64,000 bases of DNA from AC-32 sp963765785 (GTDB lineage: Bacteria > Actinomycetota > Thermoleophilia > Gaiellales > Gaiellaceae). Position 1 is the first letter of the stretch. Every line of letters starts with the position of its first letter. The stretch lies in NCBI GenBank assembly GCA_963765785.1, contig CAVXXW010000018.1:124001-188000 (forward strand). Reading direction: 5' to 3'. Of this stretch, positions 18,513 through 26,178 are shown piece after piece. The position numbers and the translations under genes are program-made. Below the pieces are notes generated by a model. The model worked only from the letters and a program-made list of their open reading frames with translations, was not told where the DNA came from and searched no databases.

Positions 18513-18572
18513 GGCGGGGGTGGGATTCGAACCCACGAGCGCCTGTTACGGCGCTAGCGGCTTTCAAGACCG
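18513..18572 (-). repeat. Displaced tRNA-Ser 3' fragment (att site, left)
   Basis: 60 bp match the T-arm, variable arm and anticodon region of the tRNA at 20418-20506 with two differences. Pairing is lost beyond the anticodon loop, so this copy is not a functional tRNA. It is the displaced chromosomal 3' end left by integration. Confidence 0.85.
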
Positions 18573-18575
18573 GCG

Positions 18576-19153
18576 CTAACGCACCAGGGAAGCCGCTTTC
18601 AGGCCTCGCTGCGTCAGTTGTGCGTCAGTAACGCCGAGAAGTGCGTCCAGCAGGTCCGCGGCTTCGGCCTCGTTCCCGGGCAGCAGGTGTCCATAGCGAT
18701 CGAGCGTGATCGTGATCGAGGCATGGCCCATGTAGCTGGCCAGCGCCTTGACGTTCACACCGGCCTGGATCATCAGCGAAGCCAACGTGTGGCGGGCTTC
18801 GTGCAGCGTGATCGGCTCGAGCTTGCGCTTCTGCCAGCACGCCTGCGCCTGGAGCGCGACCTTGCGATGTTGAAGACCGTCTCACCGTCGACCGAGAAGA
18901 TCAGGCCCGCGGTACGACGTGAGCCGAGCTTGGCCTGGGCCAGGTACTGACGCAGGACCTTCGCCATCGGAACGACCCGCCGACCGGAGCGTGACTTCGG
19001 TTCCACGAAGACGTGTGACTTGGGGTCGTAGGAGCGCTCGACCCGGATCAGGCCGTGCTCGAAGTCGAGGTCCTCGAAGCGCAACGCCATGAGCTCGCCA
19101 CGACGCAAGCCGGCTACGTGCTCGATCGCCCTTTCGAGCAAGACGGGATCTGC
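18576..19153 (-). pseudogene. int: Truncated, frameshifted tyrosine recombinase (integrase)
   Basis: Two frames together give the catalytic domain. The first carries the Arg-I box (HVAGLRRGELMALRFEDLDF) through LIFSVDGETVF; the second carries the Arg-II/His region (LHEARHTLASLMIQAG), then YMGHASITITLDRYGHL with the C-terminal catalytic His and Tyr. The frame changes near 18865-18885, so a small indel has broken the gene. Upstream an in-frame TAG at 19154-19156 removes the start, and no arm-binding or core-binding domain is visible. All catalytic residues survive, so decay is recent. The intact 3' end carries the left arm-type repeats and lies 3 bp from the tRNA fragment. Confidence 0.88.
18610..18633. 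repeat. Arm-type direct repeat pair, left end of the element
   Basis: tgcgtcagt occurs twice 11 bp apart (18610 and 18621), followed by aacg. The same 24-bp arrangement is at 20306-20329, with differences only in the 2-bp spacer. A spacing of one helical turn suits integrase N-terminal arm-binding sites. It lies within the integrase 3' coding end. Confidence 0.65.
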
Positions 19154-19181
19154 CTAGCGCGGCCACCAGGCGGGTGCGAGC

Positions 19182-19508
19182 GTGAGAACCGTGACTCCCG
19201 CCGAGCTCGACAGCGCCAACTGCTCGGTGACGGGCTGCGCTAAGGAGGGCAAGCAGCGCCGGAACGCGGGCGCGCTCCTCTGCGACGAGCACTACTCGGC
19301 CGAGATGAGCCGACGCTCACGCGGGACCGGCACGAGCAACGGCCACGTCGCCGTCAACGGGCTCGTCGGCCAGGTGAAGGAGCTGGAGGCACTGGCGAGG
19401 CGACTCGAGAAAGCCCGTCAGAGGGCCGCGCCTGCGGTTGCCGAGTTGAAGGCGGCCCAGAGGGACTGGGACGCGGCCGTGGCAGGGCTCAGCGAGAAGA
19501 ACTCCTAG
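19182..19508 (+). CDS. Small Cys-rich protein with C-terminal coiled coil
   Basis: 108 residues from GTG 19182 (GTG 19191 also possible). Residues about 14-37 hold C-x4-C and C-x2-H spacing (CSVTGC...LLCDEHY), suggesting a small zinc knuckle. Residues about 60-105 are a charged helical segment (VKELEALARRLEKARQRAAPAV) that should form a coiled coil. It starts 28 bp from the integrase remnant on the opposite strand and is likely cargo of the element. Zinc finger plus coiled coil suggests nucleic-acid or protein binding. No family recognised. Confidence 0.6.
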   Translation: MRTVTPAELDSANCSVTGCAKEGKQRRNAGALLCDEHYSAEMSRRSRGTGTSNGHVAVNGLVGQVKELEALARRLEKARQRAAPAVAELKAAQRDWDAAVAGLSEKNS

Positions 19509-19560
19509 TGCGCGTATCGCGGCTTGACCTGCATTTGCGCGGTGGGATGATCGGAGCCTC

Positions 19561-19779
19561 GTGAAGAAGGAACGTGCGGCTGGGCTGGTCGTGGTGTTGG
19601 TGATCGGCGCGGTGATCGGCATTGTCTGGGCGACCCGCGGCCTAATGAGCGTCTTCTGGGGCGTTGTCGGCATCGTCGCGATCTGGATCGCCTACTGGGC
19701 CGCCTCACATTTCTTGCTCGAACCCTCTCGCCTGCGCTCGTGGCTGCACGGCGATGGCTGGCGCGACCGAGATCGCTGA
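19561..19779 (+). CDS. Small two-helix membrane protein
   Basis: 72 residues from GTG 19561. Two hydrophobic helices (AAGLVVVLVIGAVIGIVWA and SVFWGVVGIVAIWIAYWA) are followed by a short Arg/Asp-rich tail. No family recognised. It lies within the tRNA-Ser element between the Cys-rich protein and the GYD gene. Confidence 0.6.
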   Translation: MKKERAAGLVVVLVIGAVIGIVWATRGLMSVFWGVVGIVAIWIAYWAASHFLLEPSRLRSWLHGDGWRDRDR

Positions 19780-19889
19780 GCATGAACTAGTCGCCGGCTC
19801 GCCAAGCGGCACTGGCCGATCCACAGGCCCGGCATGCGTAGTTTGAGGCAGTCCGAGCCCGAGGGCCCGCGGATGCCTCTGGATGCCGT

Positions 19890-19906
19890 GGGGGAGACAC
19901 TCCCCC
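19890..19906 (+). terminator. 7-bp hairpin upstream of the GYD-domain gene
   Basis: gggggag and ctccccc pair around a 3-nt aca loop, followed by tgttgggg. It lies 45 bp before the GYD start and could end transcription of the upstream membrane protein gene or act in the GYD leader. Confidence 0.4.
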
Positions 19907-19950
19907 TGTTGGGGCTCTAAGCAACGCCCCTCTAAAGAGTGAGGTGACGG

Positions 19951-20235
19951 ATGTTCACCTATGTCGGACTCTTCAGGGTCGCGCCGATTGCGCGTGAGCA
20001 CCTCGAGAAGACCCCCGAGTACTTCGACGAGATCTACAAGATCGTCGAGCACGAGGGCGGCACTGTCGAGCGCTTCTTCGCAGTTATGGGCCCGTGGGAG
20101 TATCTCGGCATCTTCGAGTATCCCGATCTCGAGACCGCGTTCCGCGTTCTCGGCAAGATCGCGAAGCTCGAGGTGTTCGAGACCGAGACGTTCCCGGCAG
20201 AGGAGGTCAAGACGTTCTGGAAGGCGCTCGTCTAG
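19951..20235 (+). CDS. GYD-domain-like small alpha/beta protein
   Basis: 94 residues preceded by a gaggtgacgg ribosome site. The pattern YVGLFRVAP..., a central helix with a Glu-rich face and VMGPWEYLGIFEYPDLETAFRVLGKI matches the GYD/dimeric alpha-beta barrel family, in which GxYDxv-like motifs occur. Molecular function in this family is unknown. It carries its own terminator (20260-20290). It is the last gene before the right end of the integrative element, so it may be cargo or an ancestral neighbour trapped inside. Confidence 0.7.
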   Translation: MFTYVGLFRVAPIAREHLEKTPEYFDEIYKIVEHEGGTVERFFAVMGPWEYLGIFEYPDLETAFRVLGKIAKLEVFETETFPAEEVKTFWKALV

Positions 20236-20259
20236 CGCCAACCTACTCCCCAAGGGAAC

Positions 20260-20290
20260 GACGGAGGCCGTCCTCGTGGCGGCCTCCGTC
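20260..20290 (+). terminator. 11-bp terminator hairpin after the GYD gene
   Basis: 20260-20270 pairs perfectly with 20280-20290 over a 9-nt loop, 24 bp after the stop. It is followed by a short tgtta, the closest to a T-rich tail among the hairpins here. Confidence 0.75.
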
Positions 20291-20305
20291 TGTTAGCAGC
20301 CCGCT

Positions 20306-20329
20306 TGCGTCAGTCTTGCGTCAGTAACG
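20306..20329. repeat. Arm-type direct repeat pair, right end of the element
   Basis: tgcgtcagt at 20306 and 20317 with the trailing aacg: the same order, orientation and 11-bp period as the left pair at 18610-18633. It lies 90 bp inside the intact tRNA-Ser junction. Confidence 0.65.
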
Positions 20330-20376
20330 GCTGAAAACGGTCTTGACCCGACGACGAGCAACGAGCTTCCCGAGAA

Positions 20377-20411
20377 GGTTGAAATCACCCGATTAGCAGG
20401 GAGTTTCAACC
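20377..20411 (-). terminator. 8-bp inverted repeat just downstream of tRNA-Ser
   Basis: ggttgaaa (20377-20384) and tttcaacc (20404-20411) flank a 19-nt loop, directly 3' of the tRNA on the minus strand. It may terminate the tRNA transcript or be part of the recombination site. Confidence 0.4.
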
Positions 20412-20417
20412 AAGACA

Positions 20418-20506
20418 CGGCGGGGGTGGGATTCGAACCCACGAGCGCCTGTTATGGCGCTAGCGGTTTTCAAGACCGCCCCGTTCGACCGCTCCGGCAC
20501 CCCGCC
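20418..20506 (-). tRNA. tRNA-Ser, anticodon UGA
   Basis: 89 nt with a 7-bp acceptor stem (20500-20506 with 20419-20425) and the G73 discriminator at 20418. The anticodon stem gcggt/accgc encloses cttgaaa, giving UGA. The long variable arm and perfect T-stem gtggg/cccac around ttcgaat are those of a type II tRNA. No CCA is encoded. It lies 13 bp downstream of serS on the same strand and is the integration target of the element to its left. Confidence 0.96.
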
Positions 20507-20519
20507 GTTGGCGGTGAGG

Positions 20520-21722
20520 CTAGCGCTCTACTCGGGCCGGAGCCCCGAATTCGCGCAGCACGTCCGGCACCTGGCCCTGGAAGTTCTCCAGCACGGCGAG
20601 CACCCAGCGGTCGGTGACGGCGGTGCCGTTGAGTGTGTGGACGTGCTCGCTGCCGTGGTCGCCGCGGTAGCGGATGCCGAGGCGGCGGGTCTGGTAGTCG
20701 GTCGTGTTCGACGCGGACGTGATCTCGCGGTAGCGCTCCTGCGACGGGAACCACGCCTCGATGTCGTAGCGTTTCGCCGCGGCGGCGCTCAGCTCGGACG
20801 CCGCGATGTTGACGACGCGGTACGGGAGCCCGAGCTCGGCCGCGAGCGACTCCTCGACCCCGAGCAGCCGCTCGTGCTCGTCCCACGAGTCCTCCGGCAG
20901 GACGTACGAGAACATCTCGACCTTGTTGAACTGGTGCACGCGGAACATGCCGCGCGTGTCGCGGCCGGCGGCGCCCGCCTCGCGGCGGAAGTTGGCCGAG
21001 AACGCGGTGTAGTGGAGCGGCAGCTCGTCGCGGTCGAGGATCTCCGTCATGTGCAGCCCCGCGAGCGCGACCTCCGAGGTTCCCGTCAAGTAGAGGCCCT
21101 CGTCGGCGACCTCGTAGATCTCGAACCGCTCGGCCGGGAAGAAGCCGGTGCCGTACATCGCCTCCTCGCGCACGAGCACCGGCGGCAGGACAGGCGTGAA
21201 GCCTTCGGCCACGACGCGGTCGAGCGCCCAGCGGTAGAGCGCCAGCGCGAGCCGGGCGGTGTCGCCGACGATGTAGCCGAAGCGCGAGCCCGACAGCCGC
21301 GCCGCTCGCTCCATCTCGAAGCGGCCGAGCTCGAGGTGGTCCTTGGGGTGCTCGATCCGCGGCGGCTCGCCGACGAGCCGGACGATTTCGCCCTCGGCGT
21401 CGTCGGTGACGTCGTCCGGCACCGACTCGTGCGCGGGGTTCGGCACCTTGCGCAGCAGCTCGTCCATCCGCTCGTCCGCGGAGCCGAGCTGCTCCTCAAG
21501 GGCGCGTAGGTCCTCCTTGACCTGCTTCAGCTCCTCGACCTGCTCCGACGTCGGCCTGCCCTTCAGCTTCTGGCGGCTGCGCAGCTCGTCGACGCGGGGG
21601 ATCAGCTCGCGGCGCTGCTCGTCGGCCGCGAGCAGCTCTTCGAACGCGTCGGCGCCGCCCTTGCGGGCGATTCCTGGCCGGAACCGGTCGGGCTCGGCCC
21701 GCGCGGCCTTGAGGTCGATCAA
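20520..21722 (-). CDS. serS: Seryl-tRNA synthetase
   Basis: 400 residues from a TTG start that reads (M)IDLKAARAEPDRF, the usual SerS opening. The N-terminal part to about 110 forms the tRNA-binding coiled coil (QVEELKQVKEDLRALEEQL). Class II motif 2 is FRREAGAAGRDTRGMFRVHQF and motif 3 includes SNTTDYQTRRLGIRYR. It charges tRNA-Ser in the cytoplasm. Slightly shorter than the typical 420-430. The start codon overlaps the cytochrome c stop as TTGA, implying coupling. The tRNA-Ser(UGA) gene lies 13 bp downstream, so enzyme and substrate RNA may share a transcript. Confidence 0.97.
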   Translation of the reverse strand: MIDLKAARAEPDRFRPGIARKGGADAFEELLAADEQRRELIPRVDELRSRQKLKGRPTSEQVEELKQVKEDLRALEEQLGSADERMDELLRKVPNPAHESVPDDVTDDAEGEIVRLVGEPPRIEHPKDHLELGRFEMERAARLSGSRFGYIVGDTARLALALYRWALDRVVAEGFTPVLPPVLVREEAMYGTGFFPAERFEIYEVADEGLYLTGTSEVALAGLHMTEILDRDELPLHYTAFSANFRREAGAAGRDTRGMFRVHQFNKVEMFSYVLPEDSWDEHERLLGVEESLAAELGLPYRVVNIAASELSAAAAKRYDIEAWFPSQERYREITSASNTTDYQTRRLGIRYRGDHGSEHVHTLNGTAVTDRWVLAVLENFQGQVPDVLREFGAPARVER

Positions 21723-22141
21723 CCTTGCTTCTGGGTCAGGTACGCGACGAGGTCGGCGATCTGCTTGTCGGAGAGCGTCTGGCCGAAGTTGGGCATCGCG
21801 TTCGGGTACCCCTTCTCGATGTACGCGCTGGGGTTCGCGATCGACTCGTTCGTGAAGTCCGGCAGCGAGCCCATGTTGGCCGCCTTCGCGTACTGCGCAA
21901 GCTTGTCGAGGTTGGGACCTACTGTTCCGTTCGTCCCGGCTGCCTTGAAGGTGTGACAGCCGCCGCACCCCTGGGCCTTGAAGAGGGCCGCTCCGGCCGT
22001 CGCGTCTCCCTTGACCGCAGCCGGGGTAGTCGTCGCCGGCAGCGTCCCAACGACCGTCTCCGCTGTGGGCATGACGACGCTTCTGCCGCCGCAGCCGGCC
22101 AGGACGAACGCGAGGACGAGGAACGGGACGACTCGGCGCAT
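21719..22141 (-). CDS. Cytochrome c lipoprotein
   Basis: 140 residues. The N-terminal hydrophobic segment ends in a lipobox with Cys17 (FVLAGC), so it should be anchored to the outer leaflet of the membrane. Class I cytochrome c signature: C59-G-G-C62-H63 for haem and Met116 (YPNAMPNFG) as the probable sixth ligand. It ends in a typical terminal helix (LSDKQIADLVAYLTQKQ). It carries single electrons, probably to a terminal oxidase; no oxidase genes lie nearby. The 4-bp overlap with serS is probably operon packing rather than function. Confidence 0.93.
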   Translation of the reverse strand: MRRVVPFLVLAFVLAGCGGRSVVMPTAETVVGTLPATTTPAAVKGDATAGAALFKAQGCGGCHTFKAAGTNGTVGPNLDKLAQYAKAANMGSLPDFTNESIANPSAYIEKGYPNAMPNFGQTLSDKQIADLVAYLTQKQG

Positions 22142-22153
22142 CGGAGCGCGAGT

Positions 22154-23665
22154 CTACTTGAGCCACCCGGCGGTCTCTTCGCTTCTCGCGAACAGCCACA
22201 GGCCCACCGCGGCGAGCCCGCCGTAGCCCGCGACGTCGGTCGGTGTGTCGTTGACGAGGAGGGAGACGACGAGCGCCACGAGGTAGGCATCCAGCAGCGG
22301 CCGCCGGGGCTTCAAGCACGCGAGCACCGCGAGGCCGGCGATCCCGAGCGCGAACAGGAGCGCGGCGTTCCAGGTCTGGACGACGCCTGCCGCGGAGACG
22401 TGGAGCCGGTGCCCGAGGTCGCCGAGCAGCGTGCCAGGCCCGCCGCCGACCGCCTTCGTGACATGGCTCGAGCCGCCCGTCGCCGCGTCGATCCCGACCA
22501 GGAGCAGCGCGGCACCGGCCGCGGTCGCGGTTGCGAACGCAGCTCGGCGGGCCGGAAGGTGCCGGAGCCGCAACCAGAGGACGAGGAAGCCCGCCAGGTA
22601 CACGACGAGCCCGCCGCCGTCCGCGCCGATCCGGCTGGCCGCGATCCCGGCCGAGACCGCGAGCGCGACGACCGGCAGCAGCGGCCCGGCGAGCGCGCCG
22701 AGCACCAGCGCGGGCGGGAGCAGGAGCGTCTCGACCTGGTTCGTCACGCCGTAGAAGCGGCCGCCGCCGTCGGGGTGCGGCCCGATCGAGGCGAGCGCAT
22801 TCCACTCCGGGTGCGTCCACATCACCACGAAGAAGAACGCGAAGAGCGCCGTGAGTCCGAGCGTGAGCGGCAGGCGCGGGGGGACAAAGATGCCTGCGGC
22901 GAGCGCGCCGAGGCCGCCGGCCAGCCCGACGCCGAGCGTGGCCTCCCACGGCGTCGCAACCCCCGCGGCGCTGAGCGCGACCGACGCCGCGATGCAGCTC
23001 GACGGCACGAGCAGCGTCGCGCGGCAGAGCGCCCGCGCGCGCGTGAACAGAGCTACGAGCAAGAACCCGAGCATCAGCCCGACGAGCACGAGCATTCCGC
23101 CGAGGCGCGAGTCGTGGGCCCGCGCGAGCTTCCGGTCGAAGCGCTCGAGCTGCCCGAGCGGGTCGCTGCTCGGCTCGGAGCGGATCGTGGGCGTCTTGGC
23201 GCGCTGGAGGGCCTGCGCGGAACGCGCGATGTCTGCGATCGAGATCAAGCCCGTCAGCCGCGTCGAGCTGTCCTTCAGGATCCCGCGGTACCCCGGGCCG
23301 ACGACGGCGATCGGGTATCTGCGTACGTTGTGGTGCTTGCCCGGCGGCGGCAGCGCGACGTAGAACGTGATGCGACCGGGCCGGTGCGCGATCGAGATGA
23401 GGGGCTTTCCGCTCGGAACGCCCCCGCGGACGATCGAGAGGCCCATCTCGCCGCGCACGAGCGAGCCCAGCGCGCTACGCCTCGAAACGGTGGGGCCGCC
23501 GCCGACGACGAGCAGCCCGTGCGCCGCCTCGGGCGAGCGGAACACCGCTGCCGAAGCGGGTTTCACGACGACCGCGGCGGTCTGCGGAGCCGCCGCCGAG
23601 GCGTCCGGGATTCTTACGGTCGTCATAACCCCGAGGGCTACAATCGCTAGGAACGATCTTCCCAA
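22154..23665 (-). CDS. Large membrane protein of unknown function
   Basis: Up to 503 residues. The N-terminal signal or membrane segment is followed by an extracytoplasmic region of about 150 residues (VVKPASAAVFRSPEAAHGLLVVG, IVRGGVPSGKPLISIAHRPG). About eight hydrophobic helices follow, with a conserved-looking GGGRFYGVTNQVETLLL stretch between helices. I know of similar hypothetical proteins in actinobacteria but no function. The start is uncertain: TTG 23665 lies only 15 bp from the divergent htpX start, so ATG 23626 may be the real one. It is 12 bp upstream of the cytochrome gene on the same strand. Confidence 0.65.
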   Translation of the reverse strand: MGRSFLAIVALGVMTTVRIPDASAAAPQTAAVVVKPASAAVFRSPEAAHGLLVVGGGPTVSRRSALGSLVRGEMGLSIVRGGVPSGKPLISIAHRPGRITFYVALPPPGKHHNVRRYPIAVVGPGYRGILKDSSTRLTGLISIADIARSAQALQRAKTPTIRSEPSSDPLGQLERFDRKLARAHDSRLGGMLVLVGLMLGFLLVALFTRARALCRATLLVPSSCIAASVALSAAGVATPWEATLGVGLAGGLGALAAGIFVPPRLPLTLGLTALFAFFFVVMWTHPEWNALASIGPHPDGGGRFYGVTNQVETLLLPPALVLGALAGPLLPVVALAVSAGIAASRIGADGGGLVVYLAGFLVLWLRLRHLPARRAAFATATAAGAALLLVGIDAATGGSSHVTKAVGGGPGTLLGDLGHRLHVSAAGVVQTWNAALLFALGIAGLAVLACLKPRRPLLDAYLVALVVSLLVNDTPTDVAGYGGLAAVGLWLFARSEETAGWLK

Positions 23666-23680
23666 GGGGGCCGATTCTCG

Positions 23681-24598
23681 ATGAAACGCAAGTCATACGG
23701 TCGCGACGCAGGTCTGTCGCTGCGAATGCTCCTCACGACGTCGCTGCTCGGGCTGCTGTACGTCGTGTTCGCGGTCGTGCTCTTCGAAGTCCTGAACGCG
23801 GGTGTCGTGCTGGCGGTCGTGATCGTCGGCGCGCTGGCGTTCTTCCAGTACTTCACGTCCGACAAGCTGGCACTGAAGGCGGCCGGCGCTCGCATCGTCG
23901 AGCGCGACGAGGCGCCGCAGCTGCACGACATGATCGAGCGCCTGTGCGCGATGGCCGACCTGCAGAAGCCGCGCGTGGCGATCATCGAGAGCGACGTCCC
24001 GAACGCCTTCGCCACCGGCCGCAACCAGAAGCACGCCGCCGTCGCCGTGACGACCGGCCTCTGGAACCGGCTCGAGCCGAAGGAGGTCGAGGGCGTGCTC
24101 GCCCACGAGCTCTCGCACATCGCGAACCGCGACGTGCTCGTGATGACGGTCGCCAGCTTCTTCGCCATGGTCGCCGCGCTGCTGACGCGCTTCGGCCTCT
24201 ACAGCGGAATGTTCGGCGGCTTCGGCGGCAACCGCGACAACAACAACAACGTCCCGGTGTGGCTGATCGTGCTGGTGGTCTCGGTCGTGACCTACTTCCT
24301 CAGCCAGATCCTGATCCTGGCCATCTCGCGCTACCGCGAATACGCCGCCGACCGAGGCTCGGCCCTGATCACCGGCGCGCCTGAGTACCTGATGAGCGCG
24401 CTGCAGAAGATCGCGAGCGGGATCACGCAGATCCCCCAACGCGACCTCCGCGAGGTCGAGGGCATGAACGCGTTCTTCATCGTTCCGACGAACTGGCGCT
24501 CGAGCGCGGGCCAGCTCTTCATGACGCACCCGCCGCTCGAGAAGCGCCTCGCCGCGCTGTCCGAGATCGCGCGCGAGATGGGAAGGCCGGTCTCCTAG
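23681..24598 (+). CDS. htpX: HtpX-type membrane zinc metalloprotease
   Basis: 305 residues with two N-terminal helices (about 14-60), then the M48 catalytic site H142-E143-L-S-H146 (VLAHELSHIANRDV), two more helices, and the third zinc ligand Glu in ISRYREYAADRGSA. HtpX degrades misfolded membrane proteins and works with envelope stress responses. Strong ribosome site (aaggggg). It is 4 bp upstream of pspAB, and pspA and pspAA lie 1 kb away on the other strand, an arrangement known for the actinobacterial Psp partners. Confidence 0.95.
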   Translation: MKRKSYGRDAGLSLRMLLTTSLLGLLYVVFAVVLFEVLNAGVVLAVVIVGALAFFQYFTSDKLALKAAGARIVERDEAPQLHDMIERLCAMADLQKPRVAIIESDVPNAFATGRNQKHAAVAVTTGLWNRLEPKEVEGVLAHELSHIANRDVLVMTVASFFAMVAALLTRFGLYSGMFGGFGGNRDNNNNVPVWLIVLVVSVVTYFLSQILILAISRYREYAADRGSALITGAPEYLMSALQKIASGITQIPQRDLREVEGMNAFFIVPTNWRSSAGQLFMTHPPLEKRLAALSEIAREMGRPVS

Positions 24599-24602
24599 CG
24601 GA

Positions 24603-25181
24603 GTGGGGCTCGCCGACGTCCTCTTCGGGCGCAAGAAGCTCAAGGGCCCGGCAGGCGAACGGCTCTTCGCCATCTCGACTGCACGGATCACGCTCGAGAC
24701 CGAGCTCGACCTGAAGCCGTCCGGTTCGGCCGGGGTCTGCTTCAAGTCGTTGTCCGCCGGCGAGTTCGTCAGAGCCGAGAACGACCTGCAGGAACTGCTC
24801 GACGCCGTCGCGACGGAGGCCGGCTCGAAGGTCGAGCGGCGCTCGGACGAGTACGGCTACGAGTGGCTGGTCGTGCACGACCCCGGGTTCGAGGACCTGG
24901 TGGCGACGGTGCACACCATCGCGTCCGAGCTGGAGTCGCGCGGCTTCGGCGCGCAACTGCTCGCGGCGGTCTTCCCCTTCGAGGGCAGGGGCTTCGACGG
25001 CGGGCGCGTCTACTGGATCTACGGCTTCAAGCGCGGGTCGTTCTGGCCGTTCGTGCCCAAGGGCGACGGCAAGGACCGCGACAACGCCGAGGAGCTGGAG
25101 CTGAAGGCGAAGCTCGAGCCGGAGCTTCCGATCGAACAGGATCTCTCACGGTGGTTCGGGGTCTTCGACGCGCCGCTCTAG
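24603..25181 (+). CDS. pspAB: PspA-associated protein PspAB
   Basis: 192 residues from GTG 24603. The sequence runs MGLADVLFGRKKLKGPAGERLFAI, then a GVCFKSL segment, an acidic YEWLVV stretch, a long helical part, VFPFEGRGFDGGRVYWIYGFKRG and a C-terminal LPIEQDLSRWFGVFDAPL. This is the profile I associate with PspAB, a cytosolic domain coupled to PspA and HtpX in actinobacterial and archaeal Psp loci. It is directly downstream of htpX (4 bp) and overlaps the esterase start by 31 bp. Its biochemical role is unknown. Confidence 0.8.
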   Translation: MGLADVLFGRKKLKGPAGERLFAISTARITLETELDLKPSGSAGVCFKSLSAGEFVRAENDLQELLDAVATEAGSKVERRSDEYGYEWLVVHDPGFEDLVATVHTIASELESRGFGAQLLAAVFPFEGRGFDGGRVYWIYGFKRGSFWPFVPKGDGKDRDNAEELELKAKLEPELPIEQDLSRWFGVFDAPL

Positions 25182-26005
25182 CGGCCATCGTCGCGTGCGC
25201 GGTCGTCTCGACTGCCGGCGCGGGGGTCGCGGTCCGTGGGACGCTCCGCGAGGGCGAGTTCCATTCGAGCGCGCTCCGGGGCGAGGTCGGGTTCGAGATC
25301 TACCTGCCGCCCGGCTACGCCCACTCGCACAAACGCTACCCGGTCGTCTACTTCCTGCACGGGCTCCCGGCATCATCCGGCTCCTTCCGCGGCGCCGCGG
25401 CCTTCGCGAAGGCGCTCGAGGCGGCGCGCAAGCCGGCGATCCTCGTCGGGCCGCAAGGCGCCCGCGACGGCGACTCGGATCCGGAGTACATCGACTGGGG
25501 CACCGGGCGGAACTGGGAGACCGCGCTCGGCACCGAGCTGCCTCGGTACATCGACGCCCACTACCGGACGATCGCCGGGCGGCGCGGGCGGGCGCTCGTC
25601 GGCCTCTCGGCGGGTGGCTACGGCGCGGTGCTCGTGGCGCTGCACCGGCTCTCGGCGTTCTCGGTGATGGAGTCGTGGAGCGGGTACTTCCACCCGACCG
25701 ATCCGACAGGGGCGAAGTCGCTCGACCTCGGCTCGACGGCTGCGAACCGCCACGCGAGTGCTCATTCGTTCGTGCGGTCGCTGCGGCGGACCTTCACTAA
25801 GCGGCCGACGTTCTTCGCGTTCTACGTGGGCGATCAGGACTCGCGGTTTCTGGCCGAGAACCTCCAGCTGCACCGGGAGCTGACAGCGGCGAAGGTGCCG
25901 CACGTGTTCGAGCTCTACGGCGGCGGCCACTCGCAGTCGCTCTGGCTCAGCCACGCTACGCCGTGGCTGCGGCTCGCGCTCGACCACCTGGCGCCGGCTC
26001 GCTGA
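25151..26005 (+). CDS. Secreted alpha/beta-hydrolase esterase (esterase D / antigen 85-like)
   Basis: 284 residues from GTG 25151. The N-terminal hydrophobic segment (ALAAIVACAVVSTAGAG) is a signal peptide. The oxyanion loop is YFLHGLPASSG, the nucleophile Ser153 lies in GLSAGGYGAVL, the acid is probably Asp in VGDQDSRF and the His is in GGGHSQSLW. Members cleave acyl esters or transfer acyl groups on the outside of the cell. It overlaps pspAB by 31 bp and so may be co-translated with the envelope stress genes. A cell-envelope acyl substrate would fit, but that is inference. Confidence 0.85.
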   Translation: MVRGLRRAALAAIVACAVVSTAGAGVAVRGTLREGEFHSSALRGEVGFEIYLPPGYAHSHKRYPVVYFLHGLPASSGSFRGAAAFAKALEAARKPAILVGPQGARDGDSDPEYIDWGTGRNWETALGTELPRYIDAHYRTIAGRRGRALVGLSAGGYGAVLVALHRLSAFSVMESWSGYFHPTDPTGAKSLDLGSTAANRHASAHSFVRSLRRTFTKRPTFFAFYVGDQDSRFLAENLQLHRELTAAKVPHVFELYGGGHSQSLWLSHATPWLRLALDHLAPAR

Positions 26006-26034
26006 GGGAAGCGGCACCGCGGCTGGGGACGGAT

Positions 26035-26052
26035 CGTCACGCTCTCGTGACG
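26035..26052. terminator. 7-bp hairpin after the esterase gene
   Basis: cgtcacg and cgtgacg pair around a ctct loop, 29 bp after the esterase stop. Confidence 0.45.
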
Positions 26053-26116
26053 CTCAAGTCACAGACACGCCACTGATTCGCCGGTACGCTCGCAGCGGGC
26101 GGCGGGTGGACCTTCA

Positions 26117-26136
26117 GTCCCCACCCGGGTGGGGAC
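26117..26136. terminator. Perfect 20-bp palindrome between convergent psp genes
   Basis: gtccccaccc and its exact complement gggtggggac meet with no loop. It lies between the convergent esterase and pspAA genes, where a bidirectional terminator is expected. As DNA it could also bind a dimeric protein. Confidence 0.55.
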
Positions 26137-26178
26137 GCGCGCGCGTGAACATCTAACCGGCGGGCAAGGCGGGCCGGG

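Larger units (their letters stand above)
18513..20478. mobile_element. Decayed integrative element in the 3' end of tRNA-Ser(UGA)
   Basis: The segment is bounded by a 60-bp near-identical duplication of the tRNA-Ser 3' half (18513-18572 and 20419-20478; 58 of 60 bases match by my count). The intact tRNA lies at the right end. An integrase remnant abuts the left copy and ends 3 bp from it. A matched pair of 24-bp arm-type repeats lies just inside each end. This is the standard product of tyrosine-recombinase insertion into a tRNA gene. The element now holds three small genes (a Cys protein, a two-helix membrane protein and a GYD protein). With its integrase broken it is probably immobile. Confidence 0.8.

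Noticed and set aside
16647..18536. 629-codon minus-strand frame opposite the sialidase-fold gene
   Set aside because: Arg/Val/Asp-rich composition and no domain; the plus-strand gene is well supported by motifs, a ribosome site and a terminator.
21725..23650. 641-codon plus-strand frame over the cytochrome c and membrane protein genes
   Set aside because: Low-complexity Arg/Glu text, no motif; the minus-strand reading gives a lipobox, CxxCH and membrane helices.
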